The position numbers were made by a program, and so were the translations under genes. DNA of 64,000 bases, from contig NZ_ATXG01000005.1 of assembly GCF_000421565.1 (NCBI RefSeq), forward strand, positions 149,462 through 213,461. The letters are read 5' to 3'. Shown here piece by piece: positions 24,366 through 32,675 of the stretch. The stretch's first letter is position 1. The number at the start of each line of letters is the position of its first letter. The notes below the pieces were generated by a model. The model saw only the letters and a program-made list of their open reading frames with translations, was not told the origin of the DNA and searched no databases. This DNA comes from Agromyces subbeticus DSM 16689 (GTDB lineage: Bacteria > Actinomycetota > Actinomycetes > Actinomycetales > Microbacteriaceae).

Positions 24366-26204
24366 ATGGTCAACGTCGTCCGCCGCGCCGCGCTTCGTCG
24401 CGTGAGCGCAGCACTCGCCGCAACGCTCGCGGTCGGAGCTCTCGCGGCTGCCGCCCCGGCTTCCGCGCAGCCGCTCACCGCCGCTTCGAGCCTGTTCGCC
24501 GCCGGGCGCCCGGCGCCACCGGCGCCGTCGACCTCGGCGGGCTACGGCGGCGCGGTGTCATCCGTCGACTCCGAAGCGAGCGCCGTGGGCCTCGAGGTGC
24601 TGCGCAAGGGCGGCAACGCCGTCGACGCCGCCGTGGCCACGGCGGCCGCGCTCGGCGTCACCGAGCCCTACAGCGCCGGCATCGGCGGCGGCGGCTACTT
24701 CGTGTACTTCGACGCCGCGACCGGCGAGGTCACCACGATCGACGGGCGCGAGACCGCGCCCGCGGCGATGCCGGTCGATGCGTTCATCGATCCCGCCACC
24801 GGCCAGCCGTACCCCTTCGCCGCCGCCGTGTCATCGGGACTCTCGGTCGGCGTGCCCGGCACGCTCGCCACCTGGGAGACGGCGCTCGACCGCTTCGGCA
24901 CCGAATCGCTGCACAAGATGTTGAAGCCGTCGATCCTGCTCGCCACACGTGGGTTCCGAGTCGACGAGACCTTCGCCCAGCAGACGGCCGCCAACCAGGC
25001 CCGGTTCGCAGCCTTCCCGGCAACGGCGGAACTGTTCCTGCCGAACGACGCACCTCCGGTGGTCGGATCGACCTTCAAGAACCCCGACCTCGCGAAGACG
25101 CTTCGCCAGATCGCCGTGCACGGCACCGACGTCTTCTACGAGGGCGCCCTCGCCGACGAGATCGCCGCCATCGCACAGGACCCGCAGACCGATCCGGCGA
25201 CGACGCTGCCCGCGTTCCCGGGCTACCTGACGGCCGACGACCTCGCCGACTACGAGGTGCTCGAGCAGGCCCCGACGCACGTGGAGTACCGCGGACTCGA
25301 CGTGTACGGCATGGCCCCGTCGTCGTCGGGCGGCACGACGGTCGGCGAATCGCTCAACATCCTCGAGAACTACGATCTCGCAGGCGAGCCGGTGCCGCAG
25401 GCGCTGCACCTCTTCCTCGAGGCCACAGCGCACGCCTTCGCCGACCGCAACGCCTACGTGGGCGATCCGGCCTTCGTCGACGTGCCGACCGAGACCCTGC
25501 TGAGTCAGGACTTCGCCGACGCACGAGCCTGCGTGATCGATCCGGATGCCGCGTCGGTCAAGCCCGTGGCGCCCGCGCCGCTCGACGCGGCGGGCTGCGA
25601 GCTCGCCGCCGCCGCCGACCCCGTCGACACGGAGAACATCTCGACCACGCACCTTTCGGTGGTCGACCAGTGGGGAAACGCGGTCGCCTACACGCTCACG
25701 ATCGAGCAGACGGGCGGCTCGGGCATGACCGTGCCCGGGCGCGGGTTCCTGCTGAACAACGAGCTCACCGACTTCAACTTCGTGCCGAACCCCGCCGACC
25801 CGAACACCGTCGAACCCGGCAAACGGCCGCGCTCGTCGATGTCACCCACGATCGTGCTCGACGGCGGCGACGTGCGCTACGTCGTCGGCTCGCCCGGCGG
25901 CTCCACGATCATCACCACCGTAACGCAGGTGCTCATGAACCGCATCGAACTCGGCATGAGCCTGCCCGACGCGGTCGCGGCACCACGGGCGGCGCAGCGC
26001 AACACCGTCAACGTCTCGGCCGAGCAGGCGTTCCTCGATGCGTACGCCGCCGAGCTCACGCCGTACGGCCACACGTTCGGGCCACCGGCCGAGATCGGGG
26101 CGGTGGCCGCGATCGAGGTCGGCGCCGACGGGCTCATGACCGCGGTGGCAGAACCCGTGCGGCGCGGGGGCGGCACCGGGCTCGTGGTCGAGCCGGCTTC
26201 GTAG
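24366..26204 (+). CDS. ggt: Gamma-glutamyltranspeptidase, secreted
   Basis: 612-residue Ntn-hydrolase precursor. Sec signal peptide with AXA cleavage after about residue 35 (AAAAPASAQP). The precursor self-cleaves before the catalytic threonine, Thr427 in ENISTTHLSVVD, giving large and small subunits. Supporting motifs: VLRKGGNAVDAAVATAAALG, the IGGGGYF loop, PGRGFLLNNELTDFN and the substrate-binding SSMSPTIV (KRPRSSMSPTIV). It transfers or hydrolyses gamma-glutamyl groups outside the membrane. A GGGGGG run precedes ATG 24366. It stands alone, followed by a dispersed repeat. A link to the gamma-glutamyl tail of F420 is conceivable but speculative. Confidence 0.93.
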   Translation: MVNVVRRAALRRVSAALAATLAVGALAAAAPASAQPLTAASSLFAAGRPAPPAPSTSAGYGGAVSSVDSEASAVGLEVLRKGGNAVDAAVATAAALGVTEPYSAGIGGGGYFVYFDAATGEVTTIDGRETAPAAMPVDAFIDPATGQPYPFAAAVSSGLSVGVPGTLATWETALDRFGTESLHKMLKPSILLATRGFRVDETFAQQTAANQARFAAFPATAELFLPNDAPPVVGSTFKNPDLAKTLRQIAVHGTDVFYEGALADEIAAIAQDPQTDPATTLPAFPGYLTADDLADYEVLEQAPTHVEYRGLDVYGMAPSSSGGTTVGESLNILENYDLAGEPVPQALHLFLEATAHAFADRNAYVGDPAFVDVPTETLLSQDFADARACVIDPDAASVKPVAPAPLDAAGCELAAAADPVDTENISTTHLSVVDQWGNAVAYTLTIEQTGGSGMTVPGRGFLLNNELTDFNFVPNPADPNTVEPGKRPRSSMSPTIVLDGGDVRYVVGSPGGSTIITTVTQVLMNRIELGMSLPDAVAAPRAAQRNTVNVSAEQAFLDAYAAELTPYGHTFGPPAEIGAVAAIEVGADGLMTAVAEPVRRGGGTGLVVEPAS

Positions 26205-26216
26205 CCCGCGCGCCTC

Positions 26217-26299
26217 GCCGGTCGAGTAGCGACGAAGGAGCGTATCGAGACCTCGTGCGAGATCTCGATACGGCCCTGGCGGGCCTACTCGATCGACGG
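26217..26299. repeat. Dispersed inverted repeat, TATCGAGACC...GGTCTCGATA type (copy 2)
   Basis: GCCGGTCGAGTAGCGACG...GTATCGAGACC pairs with GATCTCGATACGGCC...CTACTCGATCGACGG, between the converging ggt and fgd genes. The arms could act as a bidirectional terminator. Confidence 0.8.
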
Positions 26300-26312
26300 G
26301 GCAGTGCGACGC

Positions 26313-27338
26313 TCAGCGTGCTCGCAGTCGCGGTGCCAGATCGCGCTCGAAGAGCTCCAGGAATCGGCGCTGGTCATGTCCGGGTGCGTGGAAGACGAGG
26401 TGGTTGAAGCCCCAATCCATGTACTGGCCGATCTGCTCGACGACGGCGTCGGGGTCGGTGCCGACGATCCAACGCTTCGCGATCTCCTCGATCGGCAGGG
26501 CATCGGCGGCCCGCTCCATCTCGACCGGGTCGGTGATGTCGTGCTTCTGCTCCTTCGAGAGCGAGAGCGGCGACCAGAATCGGGTGTTGTCGAGGGCGGT
26601 GTCGAGGTCTTCTTCGTACGAGAGCTTGATCTCGATCATGCGGTCGTACTGCTCGAACGTGCGGCCGTCGGTGCGCGCCTCGAGGCCCTCCTTCACTGCG
26701 GGCATGAGCTGATCGGCGTAGAGCTCGGCGCCCTTGCCCGACGTGCAGATGAAGCCGTCGCCCGCGCGGCCGGCGTACTTCGCGACCTGCGGGCCGCCGG
26801 CGGCGATGTAGATCGGCACGCCGCCCTCTGGCCGGTCGTAAATCGAAGCGTCGTGGGTCGAGTAGTACTCGCCGTCGAAGCTGACCTGGCCCTCGTCGCT
26901 CCAGAGCGCGCGCATGAGGCGCACCGATTCGCGCAGGCGTGCGTAACGCTCGCGGAACTCGGGCCACTCCTGCTCGCCGGCGCCCTGGAAGCCCGTGGCG
27001 ATCTCGTTGAGCGCCTCGCCGGAGCCGACGCCGAGGATGATGCGGCCTGGGTAGAGCACGCCCATCGTCGCGAACGCCTGAGCGAGCACGGCCGGGTTAT
27101 ACCGGAAGGTCGGTGTCAGCACCGAGGTGCCGATCTTGATCGTCGACGTGCGTTCACCGACAGCTGCGACCCAGGCGAGTGAGAACGGGGCATGGCCGCC
27201 GGTGTGCCGCCACGGCTGGAAGTGGTCGCTCGTGAACACCGACTCCATGCCGTGCTGTTCGGCGGCGACCGCGATTTCGACGAGCTCGCGGGGCGCGAAC
27301 TGCTCCGCTGAGGCTTTGTATCCGAGAGTGAGCGTCAC
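26313..27338 (-). CDS. fgd: F420-dependent glucose-6-phosphate dehydrogenase
   Basis: 341 residues, matching mycobacterial FGD1 nearly end to end: [79 protein letters not shown] and [18 protein letters not shown]. Active-site His39, Trp43 and Glu12 are present, and the phosphate-binding lysines (TSGKG, EQKHD) and arginine (AKRW) are conserved. It oxidises glucose-6-phosphate and makes F420H2. GTG start at 27338 overlaps the fbiD stop by four bases. Last gene of the LLM-fbiB-fbiD-fgd operon, so reduced cofactor supply is co-regulated with its synthesis. Confidence 0.96.
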   Translation of the reverse strand: MTLTLGYKASAEQFAPRELVEIAVAAEQHGMESVFTSDHFQPWRHTGGHAPFSLAWVAAVGERTSTIKIGTSVLTPTFRYNPAVLAQAFATMGVLYPGRIILGVGSGEALNEIATGFQGAGEQEWPEFRERYARLRESVRLMRALWSDEGQVSFDGEYYSTHDASIYDRPEGGVPIYIAAGGPQVAKYAGRAGDGFICTSGKGAELYADQLMPAVKEGLEARTDGRTFEQYDRMIEIKLSYEEDLDTALDNTRFWSPLSLSKEQKHDITDPVEMERAADALPIEEIAKRWIVGTDPDAVVEQIGQYMDWGFNHLVFHAPGHDQRRFLELFERDLAPRLRAR

Positions 27339-28057
27339 GGTGTTCCCTTTCTGTTCGACGTTCCCGTCCACGCGAAGGATGCGTGGTCGTGAGGCAATGA
27401 CCCGTCGGCGAGCGCGGCGACGGCTTCGGCGGTGTGCGCCCCGACGCCGACGGTGAGCACGGCTTCGAGGGCTTCGATGGTGTCGACGTCGCGTCGCAGG
27501 CCGGTGCCGACCGAGTCGGGCACGACGGCGGTCAGGTCGGTGAACCCCGATGCGACGTGCCGTGACGCCGAATCGGCGCCGAACTGCGGCAGCAACGCTT
27601 CGCCGGCGAGCGCGGTCGCGAGGGTGGTGCCGGTGCCGTCCGCGTCGGGCACGAAAGCGAGCGGATGCCGCGCGGCCGCCTCGAGGGCGGTGCCGAGCTC
27701 GGCCGGGGTGAGGGCGGGCAGGTCGCCGAGCAGCACGGCCACGGCGGGCTCGTCGCGCTCGCGGGCGTGTTCGATGCCGAGCCGGATCGCCGCCGACAGC
27801 CCTGCCCCGGGCCGCTCATCGACGATCTCGACGCCGGCCAGCTCCGGACCGGCCAACTCGCGAAGCGCGGCGAGTTCGGACGCGGCGCCCACCACCACGA
27901 CCCGCTGCACCGACGGCGTCGCAACGGCCGCGGCGATCGTGTCGAGGGCGAAGGCTCGGGCGAGCGCCGCCCGCGCCGGCGGGGTGATGCCGGTGCCGAG
28001 GCGCGACTTGGCCTGCCGCAGCTCTTTGACCGGAATCACCACGGTCCAGGCGCTCAT
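27335..28057 (-). CDS. fbiD: 2-phospho-L-lactate / phosphoenolpyruvate guanylyltransferase (CofC/FbiD)
   Basis: 240 residues. Nucleotidyltransferase fold beginning [16 protein letters not shown], the CofC signature, with [10 protein letters not shown] and a C-terminal [10 protein letters not shown] motif. It activates phosphoenolpyruvate or 2-phospholactate with GTP for FbiA. About twenty extra residues extend the C-terminus ([12 protein letters not shown]). ATGA overlaps join it to fbiB upstream and fgd downstream. Confidence 0.93.
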   Translation of the reverse strand: MSAWTVVIPVKELRQAKSRLGTGITPPARAALARAFALDTIAAAVATPSVQRVVVVGAASELAALRELAGPELAGVEIVDERPGAGLSAAIRLGIEHARERDEPAVAVLLGDLPALTPAELGTALEAAARHPLAFVPDADGTGTTLATALAGEALLPQFGADSASRHVASGFTDLTAVVPDSVGTGLRRDVDTIEALEAVLTVGVGAHTAEAVAALADGSLPHDHASFAWTGTSNRKGTP

Positions 28058-28929
28058 GCGAGCAACCGATCGGCGGCCGCGGCGGCGCGCCCCTCGGCGA
28101 AGCCGGCAGCCCAGCCCTCGGCATGCCCGGCGGCTCGGCCCGAGGTGTAGCCGGCCGCGCGCCCCTGCTCCCGGCCGAGGACGAGCGCCTCATCGGTGCC
28201 GAGACGGAAGAGGTCGAGTTCGGCGGGCCGAACGATCGAGCGGGCCCCCGGCAGGTCGAGCGGGCCGACGACGCGGGCGAGTCCGCCGACGACGGCCACG
28301 GGGCATCCGCTCGTCTTGCCCTTCACGAGGTCGGCTGCCGCCGCCAGTTCATCGGCGAGGCACGGCATCGTCACCGCGAGCGTCGCCCCTGCGCTGTCGC
28401 TCGTGCCACGGAGGTCGTCGAAGACGCGTACCCCCGCCGCGCCGATCGCCACATCGGTCTGCCCCTCGCGCCACGGTCGCCCGAGCGTGTCGCTCAGAAT
28501 CACGCCGACCTCGGCGCCCGCGCGGGCTCGGATGCCGCGGGCCAGCGCTCGGGCCGAAGCGTCGGGATCGACGGGCAGCAGCAGCACGGTGCCGGGCGCG
28601 GTGTTGCTCGCGTCGACGCCGGCCGCTGCGGCGACGATGCCGAGCCGGTTCTCGACGATGCGCGTGACCCCGCCGGCGTGGTCCCGCGTGGCGACGGCAC
28701 GCACGGTCTCGTCGGCGATGGCCTGCTCGCGGCCGTCGGCGACCCGCACGCGACCCTCGGCTTTCGAGACGATCTTCGAGGTGATGACGAGGATGTCGCC
28801 GTCGCGCAGGGTGCCGGCCGCTGCCGCGACGATGAGCTCGACGAGGTCGTCGCCGGCTTCGATCTCGGGAATCCCGGCCAGCGCGCGCACGCCCAGGGCT
28901 GCACCCGCCTCGAGCGCCGTGCGCGTCAT
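28054..28929 (-). CDS. fbiB: F420-0:gamma-glutamyl ligase (CofE-type), copy 1
   Basis: 291 residues. CofE domain: [59 protein letters not shown] and ELVKGK-type DLVKGKTSG. It adds glutamates to F420-0. Mycobacterial FbiB carries a second, nitroreductase-like domain (dehydro-F420 reductase); that domain is absent here. Instead the protein ends in an unusual Gly/Ala/Arg-rich tail ([18 protein letters not shown]...) of about 40 residues with a short repeating pattern. Strongly similar to the paralogue at 30913-31728. Coupled by ATGA to the LLM gene upstream and fbiD downstream. Confidence 0.92.
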   Translation of the reverse strand: MTRTALEAGAALGVRALAGIPEIEAGDDLVELIVAAAAGTLRDGDILVITSKIVSKAEGRVRVADGREQAIADETVRAVATRDHAGGVTRIVENRLGIVAAAAGVDASNTAPGTVLLLPVDPDASARALARGIRARAGAEVGVILSDTLGRPWREGQTDVAIGAAGVRVFDDLRGTSDSAGATLAVTMPCLADELAAAADLVKGKTSGCPVAVVGGLARVVGPLDLPGARSIVRPAELDLFRLGTDEALVLGREQGRAAGYTSGRAAGHAEGWAAGFAEGRAAAAADRLLA

Positions 28930-29918
28930 CGGTGCAGCCCCGGCAGCACGTCGCGCCCGAAGATCTCGATGAATTCGGTCTGGTTGCGGCCCACGTTGTG
29001 CAGGTAGATGCGATCGAAGCCGAGGTCGAGGTAGTGCTGGATGTGCGCCCGGTGCGCGTCGGGGTCTGCCGAGACGATCATGCGGCCCTCGAAGTCGTCG
29101 GGGCGCACGGTGCGCGCGATCTGCTCGAACTCGAAGGGCGATCGGATGTCGCTGCGGCCGAACCGCAGACCGCCGATCGGCCATTCGGCGAGCGCGTTGC
29201 GCATCGCCTCTTCATCGGTGCTCGCCCACGAGAGATGCAGCTGCAGCACCTTCGGCATCGTCGATGCGTCACGGCCGGATTCGCGAGCGCCCTCGGCGAA
29301 CCGCGCGAGCAGCGGTGCCACGCGGTCGATCGGCGCGCTCGTCGTGATCAGGCCGTCGACCTGCTTGCCGGCGCGACGCGCGGTGACGGGGCCGGCGGTG
29401 GCCACGAGGATCTCGGGCGCGACGGCCGGCATGGTCCAGAGACGGGTGGTCTCGAGCTTGAAGTTCGGGCCGAAGTGCCGCACGTCGCGACCCGCGATCG
29501 ACCCCGAGAACAGCTTCTTGATGATCTCGACCGCTTCGAACATGCGGTTGATGCGCTCGGGGGCCTCTGGCCAGTACTGCCCGACGATGTGCTCGTTGAG
29601 CGCCTCACCCGAGCCGATGCCGAGCCAGTGCCGACCCGGGTACATGCTCGCGAGCGTGGCACTCGCCTGGGCGACGACGGCCGGGTGCATGCGGAAGCTC
29701 GGCGTCGTGACGCCGGGCCCGAGATCACCCGAGGTGCGCTCGCCGAGCGCCGCCAGCACGCTCCAGACGAACGAGGACTCGCCCTGACGCGGCAGCCAGG
29801 GCTGGAAGTGGTCGGACGCCATCACCCCGGTGAACCCGTGGCGCTCGGCGAGCGCGGCGAGCGCGACCGCCTCGGTGGGGGCGAACTGCTCGAGCATCGC
29901 GGCGTAGCCGATGTGCAC
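28926..29918 (-). CDS. F420-dependent LLM oxidoreductase, FGD-related
   Basis: 330 residues, clearly homologous to [61 protein letters not shown], and C-terminal [23 protein letters not shown]. The active-site His/Trp pair is kept. The sugar-phosphate site is not: the TSGKG motif of FGD is TTSAP here, so the phosphate-binding lysine is lost and the substrate must differ. Likely an F420-dependent reductase or dehydrogenase for the regulon's own substrate. Start chosen at GTG 29918, six bases after GGAGGGG; GTG 29924 is too close to it. First gene of the F420 operon, operator about 95 bases upstream. Confidence 0.88.
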   Translation of the reverse strand: MHIGYAAMLEQFAPTEAVALAALAERHGFTGVMASDHFQPWLPRQGESSFVWSVLAALGERTSGDLGPGVTTPSFRMHPAVVAQASATLASMYPGRHWLGIGSGEALNEHIVGQYWPEAPERINRMFEAVEIIKKLFSGSIAGRDVRHFGPNFKLETTRLWTMPAVAPEILVATAGPVTARRAGKQVDGLITTSAPIDRVAPLLARFAEGARESGRDASTMPKVLQLHLSWASTDEEAMRNALAEWPIGGLRFGRSDIRSPFEFEQIARTVRPDDFEGRMIVSADPDAHRAHIQHYLDLGFDRIYLHNVGRNQTEFIEIFGRDVLPGLHR

Positions 29919-30011
29919 TGACACCCCTCCATCCTGACGGGTCGCGAGCACCCGTGTCATGCGGGTGCGAGCCGGGCCGCCCGCGAACGCGAGTGACCGT
30001 TGTCATTATCT

Positions 30012-30026
30012 CGGATACTGGATCCA
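30012..30026. promoter_or_regulatory. GntR-type operator 4 (CGGATACTGGATCCA)
   Basis: CGGATAC-T-GGATCCA; on the minus strand TTTTGGATCCAGTATCCG, the same extended form as operators 1 and 3. It lies upstream of the LLM-fbiB-fbiD-fgd operon in the 157-base spacer after the GntR gene. Confidence 0.68.
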
Positions 30027-30075
30027 AAATGCAACCGCGAAAGCCGCGCGACTGAGCGTCGGGTCGTCGTTCCGC

Positions 30076-30858
30076 TCAGCGACGACCGGAACGGCGCGCG
30101 GAGACGGCCCCGGCCTCGGCAGCCGTCGCCTCGGCGTCGAGCAGCTCGAGCACGGCGTCGCGCACGCGCTCGAGGTGCTCGCGCAGCACGGTCACCGCCG
30201 GCTCGACCTCGCCGGCGGCGACGGCCTCGATGAGCTTCTCGTGCGAATGGCCGTGTTCGGCACCGCCGACCAGCCGCCAGCCGAGCACGTAGCGCCCGAC
30301 CTTCAGGCGCAACTGCTCGATCATCTCCCACAGCACCGGGTGCCGCTCGGCGTCGTACAGCTCGGCGTAGAACGCCGTGCGGGCGTCGACGAAATCGGCG
30401 CCCTCCTGCTGCTCGTCGGCGATCTGCCCGAGCTCGCGCAACCGCTCCACCCGCTCGGGCGTCATCTCGCTCATCGACAGCCGTAGCGCCTCGATCTCGA
30501 GCAGGGTGCGGATGTCGTAGACCTCTTTCGCCTGCGCCGGCGAGAGCGACTTCACCACGGCGCCGCGACGGTCGTGGAACTCGACGAGCCCGTCGGCCTC
30601 GAGTTGGATGAGGGCCGAGCGCACCGGCAGTCGCGAGACGCCGATCAGCTCGGCGAGCGTCTCTTGGCGCAGCTTCTGGCCCGGCACGAGCGCGCCGCCC
30701 AGAATGGCGTCGCGAAGGATGTCGTAGACCATCACGCCGACCGAGCGGTAGCCGGTGGCATGACGACCGGCCAGTTGCTGCAGGGCTGCTGCCCCGCCGT
30801 CGGATCCGGCCGCGATCGGCTCGATGGCGTCGCCTGCACTTGCACTGCGTGTGCTCAT
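30076..30858 (-). CDS. GntR-family regulator, FCD subfamily
   Basis: 260 residues. An N-terminal extension of about 35 residues precedes the winged helix (VYDILRDAILGGALVPGQKLRQETLAELIGVSRLPVRSALIQLEADGLVEF, about 43-95). The all-helical FCD ligand domain follows (about 105-245), with the usual acidic/His metal-site helices, including RYVLGWRLVGGAEHGHSHEKLIEAVAAGE and REHLERV. FCD regulators usually repress catabolic operons until an organic acid or cyclic ligand binds. The palindrome TGGATCCAGAATTCA about 45 bases upstream suggests autoregulation, and four more copies in the window mark its probable regulon. The regulator-site link is inference. Confidence 0.9.
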   Translation of the reverse strand: MSTRSASAGDAIEPIAAGSDGGAAALQQLAGRHATGYRSVGVMVYDILRDAILGGALVPGQKLRQETLAELIGVSRLPVRSALIQLEADGLVEFHDRRGAVVKSLSPAQAKEVYDIRTLLEIEALRLSMSEMTPERVERLRELGQIADEQQEGADFVDARTAFYAELYDAERHPVLWEMIEQLRLKVGRYVLGWRLVGGAEHGHSHEKLIEAVAAGEVEPAVTVLREHLERVRDAVLELLDAEATAAEAGAVSARRSGRR

Positions 30859-30900
30859 GAAACCCGAACTTAGCGGAAATCCGGCGCCGAAGACCGGTTC

Positions 30901-30915
30901 TGGATCCAGAATTCA
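30901..30915. promoter_or_regulatory. GntR-type operator 5 (TGGATCCAGAATTCA), autoregulatory
   Basis: TGGATCC-A-GAATTCA, two mismatches from a perfect palindrome. It is 43 bases before the GntR start codon and overlaps the stop codon of the second cofE gene. Confidence 0.62.
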
Positions 30916-31728
30916 GCGGAGGGGCTCACGCGGGGCGAGCGGTCCCTCGGCCTGCGACTCGTCGAAGCCGTTGCGATACCCCTCGTTGTACGCCTCATCG
31001 GCGCCGACCCGGAACAGGTCGCGCTCAGCCGGCCGCTGGATCGACCGCGCCCCTGGCAGGTCGAGGTCGCCAACGAGGCGCCGGAGTCCGCGCACGACGG
31101 CGACCGGCACCCCCGACGACTTGCCCTTCACGAGCTCGGCGGCGCCCGCGAGCTCGTCGGCCACGCACGGCATCGTGACCGAGAGCGGCTGGCCCGAGGC
31201 ATCCGTCGACCCGCGCAGGTCGTCGAAGACGAGCACGCCGGCCGCGCCGATCGCGAGATCGGTCTGGCCTTCGCGCCACGGGCGCCCGAGCGTATCGGAG
31301 AGGATGACGCCGACGTGGGCGCCGGTGAGGGCGCGGATGCCGGTGGCCAGCGCCCGGGCCGAGGCGTCCGGGTCGACCGGCAGCAGCAGCACCGTGCCGT
31401 GCGGTGCGTTCGACGCGTCGACGCCCGCCGCGGCACCGATGATGCCCTGCCGGTTCTCGACGATGCGGGTCACGCCGCCGTCGAACGTGCGGCTCGCGAC
31501 GACGCGAACGGTCTCGTCGGTGATCGCCTGCTCGCGGTCGGCGGCCTGCACGATGCGGCCCTCGGCCTTCGAGACGATCTTCGAGGTGATCACCAGGATG
31601 TCGCCGTCGTCGAGTGCGACCACCTCGGCGATGAGTGCGGCGAGATCGTCGCCCTTGCCGATCTCGGGCAGCCCCTCGACTCCTTCGATGCTGTATCTCA
31701 CGGCCACCCCCGGCTCATCGGTCTGCAT
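30913..31728 (-). CDS. F420-0:gamma-glutamyl ligase (CofE-type), copy 2
   Basis: 271 residues, a close paralogue of the protein at 28054-28929: [70 protein letters not shown]. By eye most core positions are identical, so duplication is fairly recent or under gene conversion. It too lacks the nitroreductase domain and ends in a short divergent tail ([13 protein letters not shown]). It lies upstream of and parallel to the GntR gene, outside the fgd operon. A separate promoter suggests a constitutive copy beside an inducible one, or a different tail-length specificity. It could also ligate glutamate to a different cofactor form. Confidence 0.88.
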   Translation of the reverse strand: MQTDEPGVAVRYSIEGVEGLPEIGKGDDLAALIAEVVALDDGDILVITSKIVSKAEGRIVQAADREQAITDETVRVVASRTFDGGVTRIVENRQGIIGAAAGVDASNAPHGTVLLLPVDPDASARALATGIRALTGAHVGVILSDTLGRPWREGQTDLAIGAAGVLVFDDLRGSTDASGQPLSVTMPCVADELAGAAELVKGKSSGVPVAVVRGLRRLVGDLDLPGARSIQRPAERDLFRVGADEAYNEGYRNGFDESQAEGPLAPREPLR

Positions 31729-31814
31729 GAATCATCGCAGTTCCGCGGCCCGCGCGGCCAGTTGCACGTCGAAGCGCCGTGTCCACCCCTTGAAGAGACG
31801 GATGCCCCCGGCGG

Positions 31815-31820
31815 TAGCAT
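31815..31820 (+). promoter_or_regulatory. -10 box of leaderless DUF6328-like gene
   Basis: TAGCAT lies five bases before ATG 31826. Confidence 0.42.
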
Positions 31821-31825
31821 CGCGT

Positions 31826-32359
31826 ATGGTCACCGATGATTCGCGCGACGACCGCCGTGACGGTCGCAACGAGACCCGGGTCGAACGCCTCGATCGCAAC
31901 TGGACCGACATCCTCCAAGAGCTGCGAGCCGTGCAGACCGGCACCCAGGTGATCAGCGGATTCCTGCTCGCCGCGGCGTTCCAGCCGCGCTTCACCGAAC
32001 TCGACGGCTACCAGCTCACGCTCTACCTCGTGCTCGTCGGTCTGGCGTGCGCGGCCACGCTGATCGGCCTCGGTCCGGTAATCCTGCACCGGCTGCTGTT
32101 CGGCCAGTTGCAGAAGGACCGCGTCGTGCATGTCGGCGGCGCGCTGCTCGTCGCCGATCTCGTCGTCGTCTCGCTGCTCGCCGCCGGGGTCGCGGGCCTC
32201 GTCTTCGACGTTGCGCTCGGCCGGGCCGCCGGGTTCGTCGCCCTCGGCGCCGGGGTCGTCGCGGTCGCGCTGCTCTGGCTCGCGGTGCCACGGCTCTCGG
32301 CCGACCGGGTGCCGGTGCGGCCCGGCGAACGCTTCTCGAACGGGCAATTACACGACTGA
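31826..32359 (+). CDS. Four-helix membrane protein, DUF6328-like
   Basis: 177 residues. A charged N-terminus (TDDSRDDRRDGRNETRVERLDRNW) leads into DILQELRAVQTGTQVISGFLLAAAFQPRF, typical of the actinobacterial DUF6328 family. Four membrane helices follow (about 45-62, 68-92, 108-135, 140-160). The function of the family is unknown. It is divergent from the second cofE gene and shows no obvious operon partner. Confidence 0.75.
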   Translation: MVTDDSRDDRRDGRNETRVERLDRNWTDILQELRAVQTGTQVISGFLLAAAFQPRFTELDGYQLTLYLVLVGLACAATLIGLGPVILHRLLFGQLQKDRVVHVGGALLVADLVVVSLLAAGVAGLVFDVALGRAAGFVALGAGVVAVALLWLAVPRLSADRVPVRPGERFSNGQLHD

Positions 32360-32390
32360 TCGCGTGGGCGGCCTGTCTTTCGCTTGACCC

Positions 32391-32555
32391 ATGCGCATCG
32401 CCACCTGGAACGTCGACTCGATCCGCGCCCGAGTCGGGCGCACCGGGCGCTCGCTCGGCGACCCGCACTACACCTACAAGCTCGATTGGCTCGCGGCGCT
32501 CACCGACTACACGCGCGCTGAGACATCCGCTCAGCCTGAAGTGCCCTTCGCGCTC
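32391..32555 (+). pseudogene. Internally deleted duplicate of exodeoxyribonuclease III (xth fragment)
   Basis: Bases 32391-32444 copy the first 54 bases of xth (34291-34344) with one change. Bases 32445-32555 copy 34645-34755 with two changes. Exactly 300 bases are missing in between, and the 3' part of xth is absent. It has neither the TACGCT promoter box of the intact gene nor a ribosome site. The frame happens to stay open into the downstream surface-protein gene, but the catalytic residues (Glu34, Asp-Asn loop, His) are lost. It is a dead fragment left by duplication. Confidence 0.85.
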
Positions 32556-32675
32556 GCGCGCCTGCCGCACCCGGGCATCGGATCACCCCCCGAATGGGGG
32601 CATCGCTTTCGGAGAGCGTGCTCCGTATCGTGCAGTCTGCCCTCATCCCTGAGGTCATCTCCCCGAAGGAACCAT
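32556..32675. other. Leader of the surface-protein gene
   Basis: Lower-G+C leader after the xth fragment. AAGGA lies just before ATG 32676. It contains the near-palindrome CCCCCCGAATGGGGG (near 32586); a related CCCCGAACGGGGG is found upstream of the paralogue pair near 51300. No gene seen. Confidence 0.4.

Noticed and set aside
24296..26407. Alternative-frame long protein overlapping ggt
   Set aside because: Arg-rich out-of-frame translation; the ggt frame has signal peptide and catalytic motifs.
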